64,000 nucleotides of DNA from Poriferisphaera corsica (GCF_007747445.1 NZ_CP036425.1:3642175-3706174); one strand, 5' to 3'. Shown: positions 1 to 9,889, numbered from the stretch's first letter. Notes: a model not told the origin generated them from the letters alone. A program made the numbers and translations.

Positions 1-748
1 GCCAATCGATGACCTGATGATAGGGGGCGAAGGGTTTGATACTGATGTTTGGTGATTCGTCTTCTTTGGATCCGCCGACGAGTGTGATCTGGTATTGCGT
101 TGTTTGCGCAATTTCTTGGAAAATATGTCGGCCATAATCATTCGACATGCGGCCGATATAGACCAGGTTGGGCTGGCTAAGTGTTTGCGGGTTGAATGGT
201 GAGACATTGTTGAATGCGTGCAGATTAACGCCTGATGTCGCGACGTGAATACGTGATGGATCGGCGCCTTCATTGATGAGCATTTGACGTGTTGCTTCGG
301 TGATAGAGATCAGCAGGCCGATGGTTTTGTTGGCGTGCATTTTGAGGATGATGTCGAGTTGCTTTTTCTCTTTGAGAGCAAAGAAATCATGAATCTCCAG
401 ATGATGAGAAAGCTTGGCTTTACCGAGAGCGATGCTGATTTCTGCGGATCGCGTGTAGCGTTGCTTGGCTTGCTTGAGTGTTTTGTAGTTCCATTTAATG
501 AATGGCCAAAACTTCCAGCGTGGGTGAAGCAGTTGTGAACGAACGGCATCTATTTTTGTGGGTATGAATAGGTCATTGAGCTTCTTATCAATCGTAATTT
601 TATCAGTCGGCCAAGGAGGAAGATAAAGGCGGATGGATAGCCCCATCTCTGTGAGCGCGGCCACTGTATTGAGGGTTTGGATGAGGTTTGCTCGTGATCG
701 GTGAAGCCTATTGCGGCCAACGTAGATCCAGTCGGGTGTGGTGGTCAT
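1..748 (-). CDS. Glycosyltransferase, GT4-like (partial, C-terminus beyond window)
   Basis: The minus strand is open from an ATG at 748 to the window edge (249 codons, no stop), so the C-terminal part is missing. The visible part begins MTTTPDWIYVGRNRLHRSRA and carries a YIGRMSNDYGRH segment near 170-130, the kind of junction that opens the second Rossmann domain of GT-B glycosyltransferases, followed by a hydrophobic strand ending LVGG. It likely transfers a sugar from an activated donor in cell-surface polysaccharide synthesis; donor and acceptor cannot be told. It starts 26 bases after the asnB stop, so the two probably form one operon. The family call rests on overall pattern, since the donor-binding E-x7-E region is off the window. 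Confidence 0.72.
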   Translation of the reverse strand, partial: MTTTPDWIYVGRNRLHRSRANLIQTLNTVAALTEMGLSIRLYLPPWPTDKITIDKKLNDLFIPTKIDAVRSQLLHPRWKFWPFIKWNYKTLKQAKQRYTRSAEISIALGKAKLSHHLEIHDFFALKEKKQLDIILKMHANKTIGLLISITEATRQMLINEGADPSRIHVATSGVNLHAFNNVSPFNPQTLSQPNLVYIGRMSNDYGRHIFQEIAQTTQYQITLVGGSKEDESPNISIKPFAPYHQVIDW

Positions 749-774
749 AGATAGTTTCGCCTTGTAAAAATAAC

Positions 775-2649
775 TTATGCGTCAACTGGATGTTTGTCGA
801 GCCAGCCAAGAAGTGTGATGACGGCGTAGATCATGCTGCGTGAATCTTTGCGGCCAGACTGTAGCTTTGCATACCGGCGTTTGATTTCTTTACTGTTGAG
901 GAATGGGGCGATCTGCTCGCAACGATCGACCCAATCGGCGGTAACTTCTTTCCACTCCGTGGTCATGAAGTCATAGATTGGAACGGAGAAGCCATGCTTT
1001 GGACGATCCCACACTTCACGAGGAAGATATTTGTCGGCGAGTTTTTTGAGAACAGGCTTGAGGTTATCTTCACTTAAACCCGAAGCGGCAACACGGTGCA
1101 TGAGAACCTCGTCCGTGACGGGGTTGCCCAGCATTGGCACACGTACTTCAAGGCTAAAATCCATTGAAGCACGATCAGTTTTCGTGAGGTAATCGTCGGA
1201 TAGATATTTATGGAGGTCAGCACGCATCAGTGCATCAGTATCGATCGGATCTGCGAAAGATGCGGCGAGATCGACCCAGTGCTTCATGGTATCTTTCAGG
1301 TCGGCATGGCGGATGGAATCATTCGTTAGGAATTGATACATATCCTTGCGTGTGCCTTTGAAAGGCCCGAGCTTTGTGTGATTCCAGATGAGCCGATCTT
1401 TCCCAAACAATGCTCGCCTGCGAAGTGAGCCGGGGACGAGATTTAGATCTGCAAGTGATTTAATCAGCTTATTTGCTGCAGTTGGAGGAAACATGTCTTC
1501 TGTTTCCAGATATCTGGGATAGCCACAGAAAATTTCATCACCGCCATCACCCGCGATCGCGACGGTCACATATTGTTGCATGTGTGAGCAAAGTTTGCGT
1601 AATGGGAGGTATGCTGAATCGGCGAAGGGTTGATCGAGATTTTGGATCGATTCGACAAAGAAATCCTGCGTCATATCCTTCGCATTAATCTCAGTGTGCT
1701 CGGTTTGAAGTAAATCGGCAACTTGTTTCGCGTACTTTGCTTCGTCATACCCTTTACGCGCAAAGGGAAAAGTCATGGTGAATGTTTTGACTTTTTCTGT
1801 GCGTTTGCTTTCTTTGTATGCACGGGTCATGTAATGAACCATGAGCGATGAATCAATGCCGCCGGAAAGGAATACACCAACGGGGACATCGGCAACAAGC
1901 TGACGTTTAACGGATTCATAGAGCGCATGATCGGTTATTTCGACGAGTTCATCGAGCGTTAAATCTTGAGCTGGATCCGCGTGAGGGATTGACCAGAAAG
2001 GTTTGATGGTTAGTTCATTGCTGTCGTGATGCCACTTGAGATGATGGCCGGGCATTAGCGCGTGAACATCACGGAGGATGGTAAGCGGTGCGGGAATAAA
2101 ATGAACAGCGAGGTATTCTCTTAGCGCGTGATAGTTAATATTGCGTGGAAAATCGGGGAGCTTCCAGAACGGTGCAAGAGTCGAAGCTGAGATGAAGCCG
2201 TTGTGGGTTGAATAGTAGAAAGGCTTGATTCCAAAACGATCTCGGGCGGCATGCAGCACGCGTCCCTGTTTATCGTAGACAGAGAATGCAAACATACCAT
2301 CTAGCTTTGGTAAAAGCGTATCCGGGCCCCAATGTTGTAGCCCAAGGAGAAGCACTTCAGTATCGGAGTGGTCTGTTTCGAAGACGACGCCTTGGGAGGC
2401 GAGTTCTTCGCGGAGCTGCTGAAAGTTGTAGATTTCACCGTTGTAGACAAGTACAAAGCGACCATCGGGGGATTGCATGGGTTGATGCCCACCCTCGATA
2501 TCGATGACGGCAAGGCGACGATGCCCGAAGGTAAGATCTTTATATTGAACAACACCACGATCATCGGGGCCGCGTGTTTCAATCGTATCTAATGCGAGAT
2601 CGAAGTTCTCTTTTTCGACGTCACCGATAACGGTTAAGAATCCACACAT
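775..2649 (-). CDS. asnB: Asparagine synthetase B (glutamine-hydrolysing)
   Basis: ATP-dependent conversion of aspartate and glutamine to asparagine and glutamate. The protein has 624 residues. The catalytic nucleophile is Cys2 (MCGF start), which fixes the start, and a GGAG sits a few bases upstream. The N-terminal class II glutaminase domain covers about residues 1-200 (RGPDDRG near 26, HRRLAVID near 43, YNGEIYN near 69). The synthetase domain follows, with the PP-loop SGGIDSS at 262-268 and a downstream GDGGDE signature. In many bacteria AsnB-family proteins of this size sit in exopolysaccharide or O-antigen loci and amidate sugars or peptides; the glycosyltransferase 26 bases downstream suggests such a context here, so its true substrate may not be free aspartate. 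Confidence 0.93.
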   Translation of the reverse strand: MCGFLTVIGDVEKENFDLALDTIETRGPDDRGVVQYKDLTFGHRRLAVIDIEGGHQPMQSPDGRFVLVYNGEIYNFQQLREELASQGVVFETDHSDTEVLLLGLQHWGPDTLLPKLDGMFAFSVYDKQGRVLHAARDRFGIKPFYYSTHNGFISASTLAPFWKLPDFPRNINYHALREYLAVHFIPAPLTILRDVHALMPGHHLKWHHDSNELTIKPFWSIPHADPAQDLTLDELVEITDHALYESVKRQLVADVPVGVFLSGGIDSSLMVHYMTRAYKESKRTEKVKTFTMTFPFARKGYDEAKYAKQVADLLQTEHTEINAKDMTQDFFVESIQNLDQPFADSAYLPLRKLCSHMQQYVTVAIAGDGGDEIFCGYPRYLETEDMFPPTAANKLIKSLADLNLVPGSLRRRALFGKDRLIWNHTKLGPFKGTRKDMYQFLTNDSIRHADLKDTMKHWVDLAASFADPIDTDALMRADLHKYLSDDYLTKTDRASMDFSLEVRVPMLGNPVTDEVLMHRVAASGLSEDNLKPVLKKLADKYLPREVWDRPKHGFSVPIYDFMTTEWKEVTADWVDRCEQIAPFLNSKEIKRRYAKLQSGRKDSRSMIYAVITLLGWLDKHPVDA

Positions 2650-2942
2650 ACAATACTCCGTAGCACGGATACGCCAAACAGTCGCGTGACAGTGGCCATC
2701 TGAAAATGCTAGTCATTTTGATCATGCAATGATACCGAGAAATACCATAGGCACAACAATTGACGGGGATGTGGCAGGTGATATGCCAATTGCGACAACG
2801 TATAAGGTATTACGCAGCGTCATTGGGTCGCAATTGTGATGGTATATGGGTGTGGTGCCACGGTCATCATCTATTGATATGAGATTCGATCGAGTTGTTT
2901 CGAGATATCGATATTTGCAGCTTGATCATGATCCTGAGAAGC
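2650..2942. other. Intergenic region with long inverted repeat
   Basis: No gene is seen between the DUF1501 gene and asnB. CAATTGCGAC at 2787-2796 and GTCGCAATTG at 2827-2836 form a perfect 10-bp inverted repeat with a 30-base loop. It has no T tract, so it may be an operator or a processing hairpin upstream of asnB rather than a terminator. Confidence 0.5.
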
Positions 2943-4250
2943 CTAGGAGTTCATGACTTTACGGCTAAGAAGGCCTGTATGTTTGAATTGCTTACCGAGC
3001 GAAGCGGTGGCGTCGAGCTTCATCCAATTATCGAGCAGATCAGCATACACGCTACGGAAATCTTGATTGAAAATGAGATCGCCTTTATGAAGATCCGTTA
3101 GCGAGGGGTATTGGCCATGAATGCCGATTGAGTTAGAGGCGAGGTGATTTCCGAGCACAAACATGAGCCCTGCGGCACCGTGATCGGTACCACTGGATGC
3201 ATTTTGCTCAACACGCCGACCAAATTCGCTGAAGGCCAACGTCATGACCCGGTTGCTATCACCGGTCGCTTGAAGTTCACTTAGAAAAGCACTTGTTGCG
3301 GCAGAGAATTCCGATAGCAATTTTTGATGCTGATACAGTTGGTTGGCATGGGTGTCGAAGCCACCTAAGGTCACGTAATAGACACGCGTTGGGAGATCGT
3401 CAGCAATCATGGCGGCGACTTGCTGAAGCTGGCGAGCTAACTTGTTATTAGGGAACTTGGTTTTAGGCTTACGCGAAACAGCTTTTCGTACACGATCGGA
3501 GGCGATGTGTGCATCCAAAGAAGTGCGATAGACAAAATCTAGCGCAGGATCACCTGCTGTGTCATTGACGCTTTGCGTTTGAATTTGATCGTAATATTGA
3601 TCGAGTTTGGCGTTACGGCCTTTTGCGCCCCATTTAAAGCTGTTGATGTTGCTAAATGTGATCGGTTTGGCACGTTTCCCTTGGACAGCGGTTGGCGCTG
3701 CGGATCCTAGGCTAATGATCGAGAATGGGTTTTTCGGCTGACGCTTTTGAAAAGATTGATCGATTGCTTTACCGAGCCAACCATGGCCACGGGGATCTAG
3801 CGTGTCGCCTGTATGATAGATATCCATTGAGGCAAAATGGGAGCGATTAGGATTGGGGTAGCCAATACCGGGCAGCACAATACACTGGCCAGCTTGTGCA
3901 AGGCTGTGCAATTCACGCATGCCGGGATGAAGGCCGATACCGTGATTCGTATCGAGAGTTAATATGTCTTTCTGCTTTATCGCGATTTGCCGCCGAGCTT
4001 TATAATAATGGTCATCTCCGTATGGGATGAGGGTATTGAGCCCATCATTGCCGCCAGAGAGTTGTATAACGACGAGTACACGATCTTCCGGGATACCGGG
4101 TAACGATGCTGTACCAGCTTTAGCATGCTCCGCGGCCATAAGATTTGATGAATTCAGAAGAAAACCGGGGACCGTCGCTGCAGTCGAAGCTAAAACAAGC
4201 GATGTATTTAGAAATTCACGACGAGTAAAGTTATTAATCTTATTGGGCAT
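2943..4250 (-). CDS. DUF1501 family Tat-exported protein
   Basis: 435-residue protein with a twin-arginine signal (TRREFL at residues 9-14, followed by a hydrophobic stretch and a cleavage region near LMAAEH), so it is probably folded in the cytoplasm and exported by Tat. The body has the DUF1501 hallmarks VVIQLSGGNDGLNTLIP, HPGM, FASMDIYHTG and an AFSEFGRRV...DHGAAG segment, related to the alkaline phosphatase/sulfatase superfamily. No reaction is firmly established for the family. It lies 55 bases downstream of a DUF1800 gene on the same strand; the two families recur as neighbours in Planctomycetota and other bacteria and probably act together at the cell surface. Confidence 0.9.
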   Translation of the reverse strand: MPNKINNFTRREFLNTSLVLASTAATVPGFLLNSSNLMAAEHAKAGTASLPGIPEDRVLVVIQLSGGNDGLNTLIPYGDDHYYKARRQIAIKQKDILTLDTNHGIGLHPGMRELHSLAQAGQCIVLPGIGYPNPNRSHFASMDIYHTGDTLDPRGHGWLGKAIDQSFQKRQPKNPFSIISLGSAAPTAVQGKRAKPITFSNINSFKWGAKGRNAKLDQYYDQIQTQSVNDTAGDPALDFVYRTSLDAHIASDRVRKAVSRKPKTKFPNNKLARQLQQVAAMIADDLPTRVYYVTLGGFDTHANQLYQHQKLLSEFSAATSAFLSELQATGDSNRVMTLAFSEFGRRVEQNASSGTDHGAAGLMFVLGNHLASNSIGIHGQYPSLTDLHKGDLIFNQDFRSVYADLLDNWMKLDATASLGKQFKHTGLLSRKVMNS

Positions 4251-4305
4251 GGCAACATCTCACATGATGATTGATTGGCTGTCGTTCTATATCAGCAGAA
4301 AACAA

Positions 4306-5793
4306 CTAACAGAGTTGGTACTCCGGCATGGTCGTGGCTAATAGCAAAAGACTGATTAGTGATTGACGTGAGGTTGGTTTTGATTCAGAAGCGAGAAAAT
4401 CATAAAGAGGCCGTCTTCGGGCAGCGGATATGTTGCCAAGCGTGATATCGACGACTCTATCTGCAATCTGCGTAATTGAGGCAGATTGTAAATTCAACCC
4501 ACTTAATAGCGATTTCGGATCATATGAGAAGGTTTTTTGATTCCGCTTACCGCCAGCGGTGATCATCGTGGTGGTAAGATTGTGGCGGGCCAAGAGTGTA
4601 GAGGTATTGATCCATGCTTGACCGGTATCCCAACCTGCGACAGTGGGTGGCTCGAAAAGTTGCTGCCCCATAGTTCGCATGGCGCTACGTAGTTTTGATG
4701 CCTTTAGATCTGGCGTACGCAGTGACCGGGTTGTTGTTGCAAACAAATGCACAGGACTTTTGATCTTGCGGCCAACAATGGCGGGGTCATAAAAATGCTG
4801 CGATTTGAGGAGTAATTTTAGAACTGGCTTGATTTTATATTTGTGCGTCTGAAGTGCTCTAGCGAGTTGGCCGATGATGCTCGTCTGATCTTTCGTCCAG
4901 TCTTGCCCCTGATCGGAGATGTCCGCTACAAAATGTCGGTAAATTTTAAAGGCGATGAAACGTGCACACTGTGGCTTGGCTAGGAGAATACGAACGAAGT
5001 CATCGCCGGTATGAGTACTAGTCTGCCCCAGAATCGTTTTGGCATCATCGTCATGCACCCGTTTATTGAAAACGAATTCATTATCACGATAGGTGTAGCC
5101 TGTCAGCGCACGAGCACCTTCACTGATATCCTGTTCGGTATAGTTCCCCTCGCCAAGCGTGAATAGCTCCATAAGCTCACGAGCAAGGTTTTCATTCGGT
5201 TTTCGCTTGTTATTTTGATTGTTGTTGAGAAACTTGATCATGGCTGGATCGTGAATAATCTCACTCGCGAGCAAGTCGAAGGACGCGGAAGCGTTTTCAC
5301 GCAGTAAGTGATTTTGCTGATACATGAGATATGCATCACGAACATTCTGCTGTTTGGACGCAAAATGCGAATGCCAAAGCAGAGTGAGCCTTTCTTCAAG
5401 TGGACGCGTGGTTTGCTGTATCCGCTCAAGCCACCATTCCTGAAGTTCCTTAAAATCTTCACGATCAGTTCGCTGCCGCTGTTGCCGCTGCTTCTTTAAC
5501 TGTGCGAGCATCTCCTGATCTTTATTTTTGCGGGCTAGAGATTGCTTCTGCCGCTGCTCTTTGGTTAGTGGCTTGATATTGTCTGGATCAATTTCTGGTT
5601 GCTCTACATGCTGCTGATTGATGTTGCTGTAATCCACCAATTGATCTACCGCCAGATCCAGGCCCATATCCTCATATTCTTTAATTTCTTCGTATCTTCC
5701 CCCAAAGCCTGCTCGCCAAAGCAAATGTCTTGCATGGTACCAATCGAAATCTGATGCTTTAAGCGGCTCAAGTAAAGTGTTCATATTCGCCAT
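4306..5793 (-). CDS. DUF1800 family protein
   Basis: About 495 residues from the ATG at 5793 (MANMNTLLEPL). The frame also extends to an ATG at 5853, giving 515 residues, and MNTLL at 5784 is another option; none has a clear Shine-Dalgarno sequence. The region ARHLLWRAGFG, the hydrophilic RQRQK-rich stretch, LTLLWHSHFAS, a LARELMELFTLGEGNYTEQD segment and the C-terminal PPTVAGWDTGQAW match the DUF1800 family. A helical, probably exported or surface-associated protein of unknown function is expected, though no clear signal peptide is visible. It is the first gene of a two-gene operon with the DUF1501 protein downstream. Confidence 0.88.
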   Translation of the reverse strand: MANMNTLLEPLKASDFDWYHARHLLWRAGFGGRYEEIKEYEDMGLDLAVDQLVDYSNINQQHVEQPEIDPDNIKPLTKEQRQKQSLARKNKDQEMLAQLKKQRQQRQRTDREDFKELQEWWLERIQQTTRPLEERLTLLWHSHFASKQQNVRDAYLMYQQNHLLRENASASFDLLASEIIHDPAMIKFLNNNQNNKRKPNENLARELMELFTLGEGNYTEQDISEGARALTGYTYRDNEFVFNKRVHDDDAKTILGQTSTHTGDDFVRILLAKPQCARFIAFKIYRHFVADISDQGQDWTKDQTSIIGQLARALQTHKYKIKPVLKLLLKSQHFYDPAIVGRKIKSPVHLFATTTRSLRTPDLKASKLRSAMRTMGQQLFEPPTVAGWDTGQAWINTSTLLARHNLTTTMITAGGKRNQKTFSYDPKSLLSGLNLQSASITQIADRVVDITLGNISAARRRPLYDFLASESKPTSRQSLISLLLLATTMPEYQLC

Positions 5794-6029
5794 CCAACTC
5801 GAAGATTTCGTCAATAAAACAGAAACCGTACGAATAAATAACGTCTCTGACATGATGATATTGCACTAAATTACGTCGATTTTTTCAATACCTAATTTTG
5901 TCCAAACGATTCTTCGTCATCAAAACTGTGATTTATATTTTGTTATATAAGCAAATCCAAGACTGAATAATGAAACAAATATGCTATATAAAGACATAAA
6001 TTATTAAGAATATATAGTCGAAAAAGGCG

Positions 6030-6063
6030 TCTAATCATGCGATAGCGCTATCGCATGGTTAGA
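6030..6063. repeat. Near-perfect 34-bp palindrome
   Basis: Centred on GCGATAGCGCTATCGC, with 17-base arms and a single T/G mismatch, so the RNA would pair fully with one G-U. A T-rich run (T7, GCCG, T7) follows on the plus strand. It could be an operator, a terminator for a plus-strand RNA, or a mobile-element remnant. Confidence 0.75.
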
Positions 6064-6317
6064 TGATCTTTTTTTGCCGTTTTTTTACAAAAAGCGGTTT
6101 ACTTTTTTAGTGCAGGTAGCCGATACAGGTAAAACACAAAAGGATCTCTTTAAGATAAAACTTAAACCATTCTTTTTGTATGACATCCACCTGACTTTTA
6201 TAGCTTGTAGATTCAAGCGTGTTAGATATGGAAATACCCATTCAAAAATTGATAAAACTAAAGTTTCATGCATTATTGCTGTAATCATATGCAAGCAGCG
6301 ATGATGTTATGCCCCCG

Positions 6318-6358
6318 AAAGAGATGCAAGGTATGCCCACTGTTTGCATCTCTTTTCT
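6318..6358 (+). terminator. Terminator-like hairpin
   Basis: AAAGAGATGCAA (6318-6329) pairs perfectly with TTGCATCTCTTT (6344-6355) across a 14-base loop, followed by TCTTATATAAA. The A-run at the other side could also serve the minus strand. Confidence 0.5.
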
Positions 6359-6655
6359 TATATAAAAATAAACCATATATAGACTAATTTATCCCTAATA
6401 TGGTCGCGCGAATTATCAAACTACATCACGAAGAATAACAACGGCGAAATCAATCCATATATATACAGATTCATACTGTTTCATTGAGGCAAACAAATCG
6501 TGAACGGTGGAAATGGTCATTGATGACAAAAAGGAAATGAATATATACATCTCATGTGTAGAATTTTGGCCGTAGGATGCCCGACTGAGAGACGATTCAA
6601 TCATCGAAGCATTCGAAATCTATCTTACTAACAGTAGTTATAACACGTACGTGAA

Positions 6656-8311
6656 TTAAAATGGGCCTTGCGTATCAGCGGAATGCGGCTGATGGGCGGT
6701 ATTGGTTGGCAAGAGGATAAGGAATGTTGTCCCGCTGTCTTCACCTGTTTCGATTTTAATCTGGCCACCATGTTCTTCAACAACCTTCTTAGTCACAACG
6801 AGGCCGAGCCCGGTACCACGAAGACCTTTTGTTGAGTGGAATGGCTGAAAGAGACGTTTTTGGGTTTCGATGGGGATGCCGATGCCGTTGTCACGCACTT
6901 GAATAAGCACGAGCTCTTTTTCTGGGAGATATTCAGCTTTTACTGTCACCGCACCGGTTTCAGGCTCACAGGCATCAAGTGCATTATTAACGAGATTAAG
7001 AACAGCTTGATGAACACCGCCAGGATCGAGAGGAACTGGAGGCATATCAGTATCGAAATCTGTAATCAAAGCGACATGCTTAGAATCGTACGACTGCTGC
7101 ATGAGCACGACGATCTCTTCAAGAATTTGCGGTAGATTGGTCATGACAATTTCAGGCTTACGCTGCTTGGAGTAAGCGAGCATGTTCATGGCCAGTTCGT
7201 AGATACGCTGCTGATTGCGTGCCACGATATCCCAACCATTTCGAAGCACCTTCACATTGTTCTTACGCATCCCCAGTTCGACAACTTCAGCACCACCACG
7301 CATGCCTTGAAGGATGTTTTTGATTGAGTGAGAGAGCGAGGCAACGGTTTGACCGACAGCTGCGAGGCGTTCCGCTTTCAGACGAGCTTCGTATAGCCGA
7401 GCGTTCGCCAGAGCGAGACCGGTGTGTACACCAATTGTCGTCAGGAGCGCGAGTTGATCTTCGGTATAGGTGTAATTCTTGATCATGGAATCGACTTGAA
7501 TGACGCCATAAATACGATCTTTGAATCTGATGGGCACGCACATTGCGGAACGGATGCCGTAGGACTGAACGGAATCACCGGTTGCAAAACGTTCATCGTT
7601 CATCGCGTTAGCAGAAAGGACGCCGACACCTTTTTGAATCACATATCGAACGATTGTTTTCGAGATAGCGATTGGCTTTGCATCATCACCAGGCTTGCCG
7701 CCGGCAGCTTTGGTACGAATCACCGCGGGGTCATAATGCTCATCTGATTTGTCTGGATTCGTGCGTAATAAGATAAAACCGCGATCCGCATCGAAGTAAT
7801 CAAACACCACATCCATAACTTTTTCGAGAAGCTGTTGCCGATCTGAGACGGTGCCGATGAGAGAGGTGAGTTCGTAGATAACCTTGAGTTGGAACTCTGC
7901 TTCTGAGCCAGGCGAAGGAACCGACATGATCATGGAATCATCGTTGGATTCAACAGTATGCTCGACGGAGATGTCGATTTCATCGCGTCCAGCAAGACGA
8001 ACGGGTGTTGCTTTTTTCTGAGGTTCGTTGCCATAAAGAAGTAGGGTCGTACCAGTACGAATTTGATCACCCGGACGAAGAACAACCTTGTTGGCCACAA
8101 GATTGCCATTGACGTATGTGCCGTTAGAAGACTGGAGATCCCGTATGTACCATGACCCATCGTCAGGCGTGAGTTCTGCATGGCGACGTGAGATAGTCTG
8201 GTCATTAAGCGGCAGCGCTTCAGACGAACGCCCGATCTGCTGCGGCTCGTTAGCTGGGAGTTCGAAGCGACGACCTTTTTCCGGTCCTTGTAAAACGGTG
8301 AGTACGAGCAA
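6656..8311 (-). CDS. FHA-GAF sensor histidine kinase
   Basis: 551-residue soluble kinase. An FHA phosphothreonine-binding domain covers residues 1-95 (GRSS 27-30, SRRH 41-44, SSNGTYVNG 61-69). A GAF domain covers about 142-305 and may bind a small ligand or mediate dimerisation. The HisKA region has the phospho-acceptor His328 (ASLSHSIKN). The ATPase domain follows, with NLVNNALDA (N box), DNGIGI (G1), FQPFHSTK and GTGLGL (G2). The start is TTG at 8311, behind an AGGAG about 6 bases upstream; no ATG fits. There is no transmembrane segment and no adjacent response regulator, so its partner lies elsewhere. FHA input suggests cross-talk with Ser/Thr kinases, which is an inference. Confidence 0.93.
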   Translation of the reverse strand: MLVLTVLQGPEKGRRFELPANEPQQIGRSSEALPLNDQTISRRHAELTPDDGSWYIRDLQSSNGTYVNGNLVANKVVLRPGDQIRTGTTLLLYGNEPQKKATPVRLAGRDEIDISVEHTVESNDDSMIMSVPSPGSEAEFQLKVIYELTSLIGTVSDRQQLLEKVMDVVFDYFDADRGFILLRTNPDKSDEHYDPAVIRTKAAGGKPGDDAKPIAISKTIVRYVIQKGVGVLSANAMNDERFATGDSVQSYGIRSAMCVPIRFKDRIYGVIQVDSMIKNYTYTEDQLALLTTIGVHTGLALANARLYEARLKAERLAAVGQTVASLSHSIKNILQGMRGGAEVVELGMRKNNVKVLRNGWDIVARNQQRIYELAMNMLAYSKQRKPEIVMTNLPQILEEIVVLMQQSYDSKHVALITDFDTDMPPVPLDPGGVHQAVLNLVNNALDACEPETGAVTVKAEYLPEKELVLIQVRDNGIGIPIETQKRLFQPFHSTKGLRGTGLGLVVTKKVVEEHGGQIKIETGEDSGTTFLILLPTNTAHQPHSADTQGPF

Positions 8312-8404
8312 GGCTAACTCCTGCCCCCGAAGAATAAAGACTTAAACGGGGGTATCAGTATTGTGTCATTCTGAATATTTCACACAGCAAAATCTAACCA
8401 CATA

Positions 8405-9853
8405 TTAGTTGTCGTTATTGGCGAGAACATTTTTCCAATGGGCGAGCTGAGCTTTAAATCCTGGCAAGCCTGAGTTACCGGAAGATTGGTAACGTTTCAC
8501 GACGTTTTGTGGCGTAAGCCAATCGTATACGTCTTTATCGAAAGTGACATTAAATTCTTTCGATGCGTTCGCCATCTGTTCAATGGTCAGGTCGGAAAGC
8601 TCGGTAAGATTGTCAGCTTGGCATTTACGAACGAGCGAGCCAACGATCTGATGTGATGTACGGAAAGGGACGCCACGGTTCACGAGGTACTCTGCAAGCG
8701 ATGTTGCATCGAGGAAACCTTCATTAAGCTTGGCTGCGATATGCTCGCCTTTAAAACGTGTGGTTTTGACGATGTTGGTTGCCATATCAAGGCAATCGCA
8801 TACCGCATCATAGGCTGTAAAAATAAAGCGTTTATCTTCCTGAAGATCGCGATTGTAGCCGATGGTGATACCTTTGGTCATGGTAAGTAAGGCGATGAGT
8901 TGGCCGTAAACACCAGATACCTTACCGCGGACGAGTTCAAGCATGTCCGGGTTTTGTTTTTGCGGCATCATCGATGAACCAGTCGTATAAAGATCATCAA
9001 GCTTGATAAATGAAAATTCAGTCGAAGCATAGATGATCCATTGTTCAGCCCAACGAGAGAGCGTCATCGCAGTCATGGAAAGTGCATAAACAAAGTCGAT
9101 ACCAGCATCGCGTGATGCAGTACCATCGATGGAGTTCATCGACGCTGGGCCAACCCCAAGCACTTCAGCGGTCATATCACGATTGAGCGGCAACGATGAG
9201 CCGGCAATCGCACCAGAACCCAGCGGATTTTCTGGGTATGAATGAACGAGAGCAGCAAGACGTTGCTGAGCGCGATCAATTGCAGCCGTCCAAGCCATCA
9301 ATTCTCCACCTGCAACAATCGGCTGAGCGCGTTGAAGATGCGTATAAGAAGGCATCACAACTTCGCCATCTTTTTCAGCCAGCGAGATGAATGCTTCAAT
9401 GAGATTCGTATATTTTTTATCGATGCTGTGGTATGCATCAGCAATCCAAAGCTTAAGATCCAACGCAACCTGATCGTTCCGTGAGCGTCCCGTGTGGAGC
9501 TTGCGGCCAGCGTCACCTGTCTTAGCGACAAGAGCAGCTTCAACACACATATGCACATCTTCAAGCTCGACATTCCAACCTGACCAGTTGTCACCTTGCT
9601 CGTCGATCTCAGATTCGATTTCGGATAGGCCCCGGTTGATCTCGGATAAATCTTCATCAGTGAGTAAATTTTGAGCATGGAGCATCGCGGCATGCGCACG
9701 AGAACCAGCGATATCCTGCTTGTATAGACGGGTATCGTAGTCGAGCGATGCGACAAAACGAGCCGCCAACGGGTCTGCGGCTGAACCCTCGCCAGCTTTT
9801 GCATGTTCCCAAGGCTTGATAACGGGTGACGATTTTGAAGATTCGTTGCTCAT
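8405..9853 (-). CDS. argH: Argininosuccinate lyase
   Basis: Cleaves argininosuccinate to arginine and fumarate, the last step of arginine synthesis, in the cytoplasm. The 482-residue length is typical. Superfamily signatures are all present: TGRSRNDQ at 121-128, THLQRAQP at 171-178 and the mobile catalytic loop GSSMMPQKQNP at 292-302. The PLP-dependent gene upstream ends 36 bases before this start, so they are probably co-transcribed. No other arg gene is in the window. Confidence 0.96.
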   Translation of the reverse strand: MSNESSKSSPVIKPWEHAKAGEGSAADPLAARFVASLDYDTRLYKQDIAGSRAHAAMLHAQNLLTDEDLSEINRGLSEIESEIDEQGDNWSGWNVELEDVHMCVEAALVAKTGDAGRKLHTGRSRNDQVALDLKLWIADAYHSIDKKYTNLIEAFISLAEKDGEVVMPSYTHLQRAQPIVAGGELMAWTAAIDRAQQRLAALVHSYPENPLGSGAIAGSSLPLNRDMTAEVLGVGPASMNSIDGTASRDAGIDFVYALSMTAMTLSRWAEQWIIYASTEFSFIKLDDLYTTGSSMMPQKQNPDMLELVRGKVSGVYGQLIALLTMTKGITIGYNRDLQEDKRFIFTAYDAVCDCLDMATNIVKTTRFKGEHIAAKLNEGFLDATSLAEYLVNRGVPFRTSHQIVGSLVRKCQADNLTELSDLTIEQMANASKEFNVTFDKDVYDWLTPQNVVKRYQSSGNSGLPGFKAQLAHWKNVLANNDN

Positions 9854-9889
9854 AATGCCATTGTAGCTGGAAAAATCGGTTTCAGCAGG

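Larger units (their letters stand above)
5854..6655. other. Long AT-rich intergenic region
   Basis: Nothing coding is supported in these 800 bases. Frames of 60-76 codons exist on both strands, but they lack ATG-plus-RBS starts and family resemblance. The region holds a long palindrome (6030-6063) and a 12-bp-stem hairpin (6318-6355), with about 250 bases between them that could encode a small RNA. Confidence 0.5.

Noticed and set aside
6074-6304. 76-codon plus-strand frame ending just before a terminator-like hairpin
   Set aside because: Starts with TTG without a ribosome-binding site, composition is AT-driven, and the opposite strand is open over the same span.
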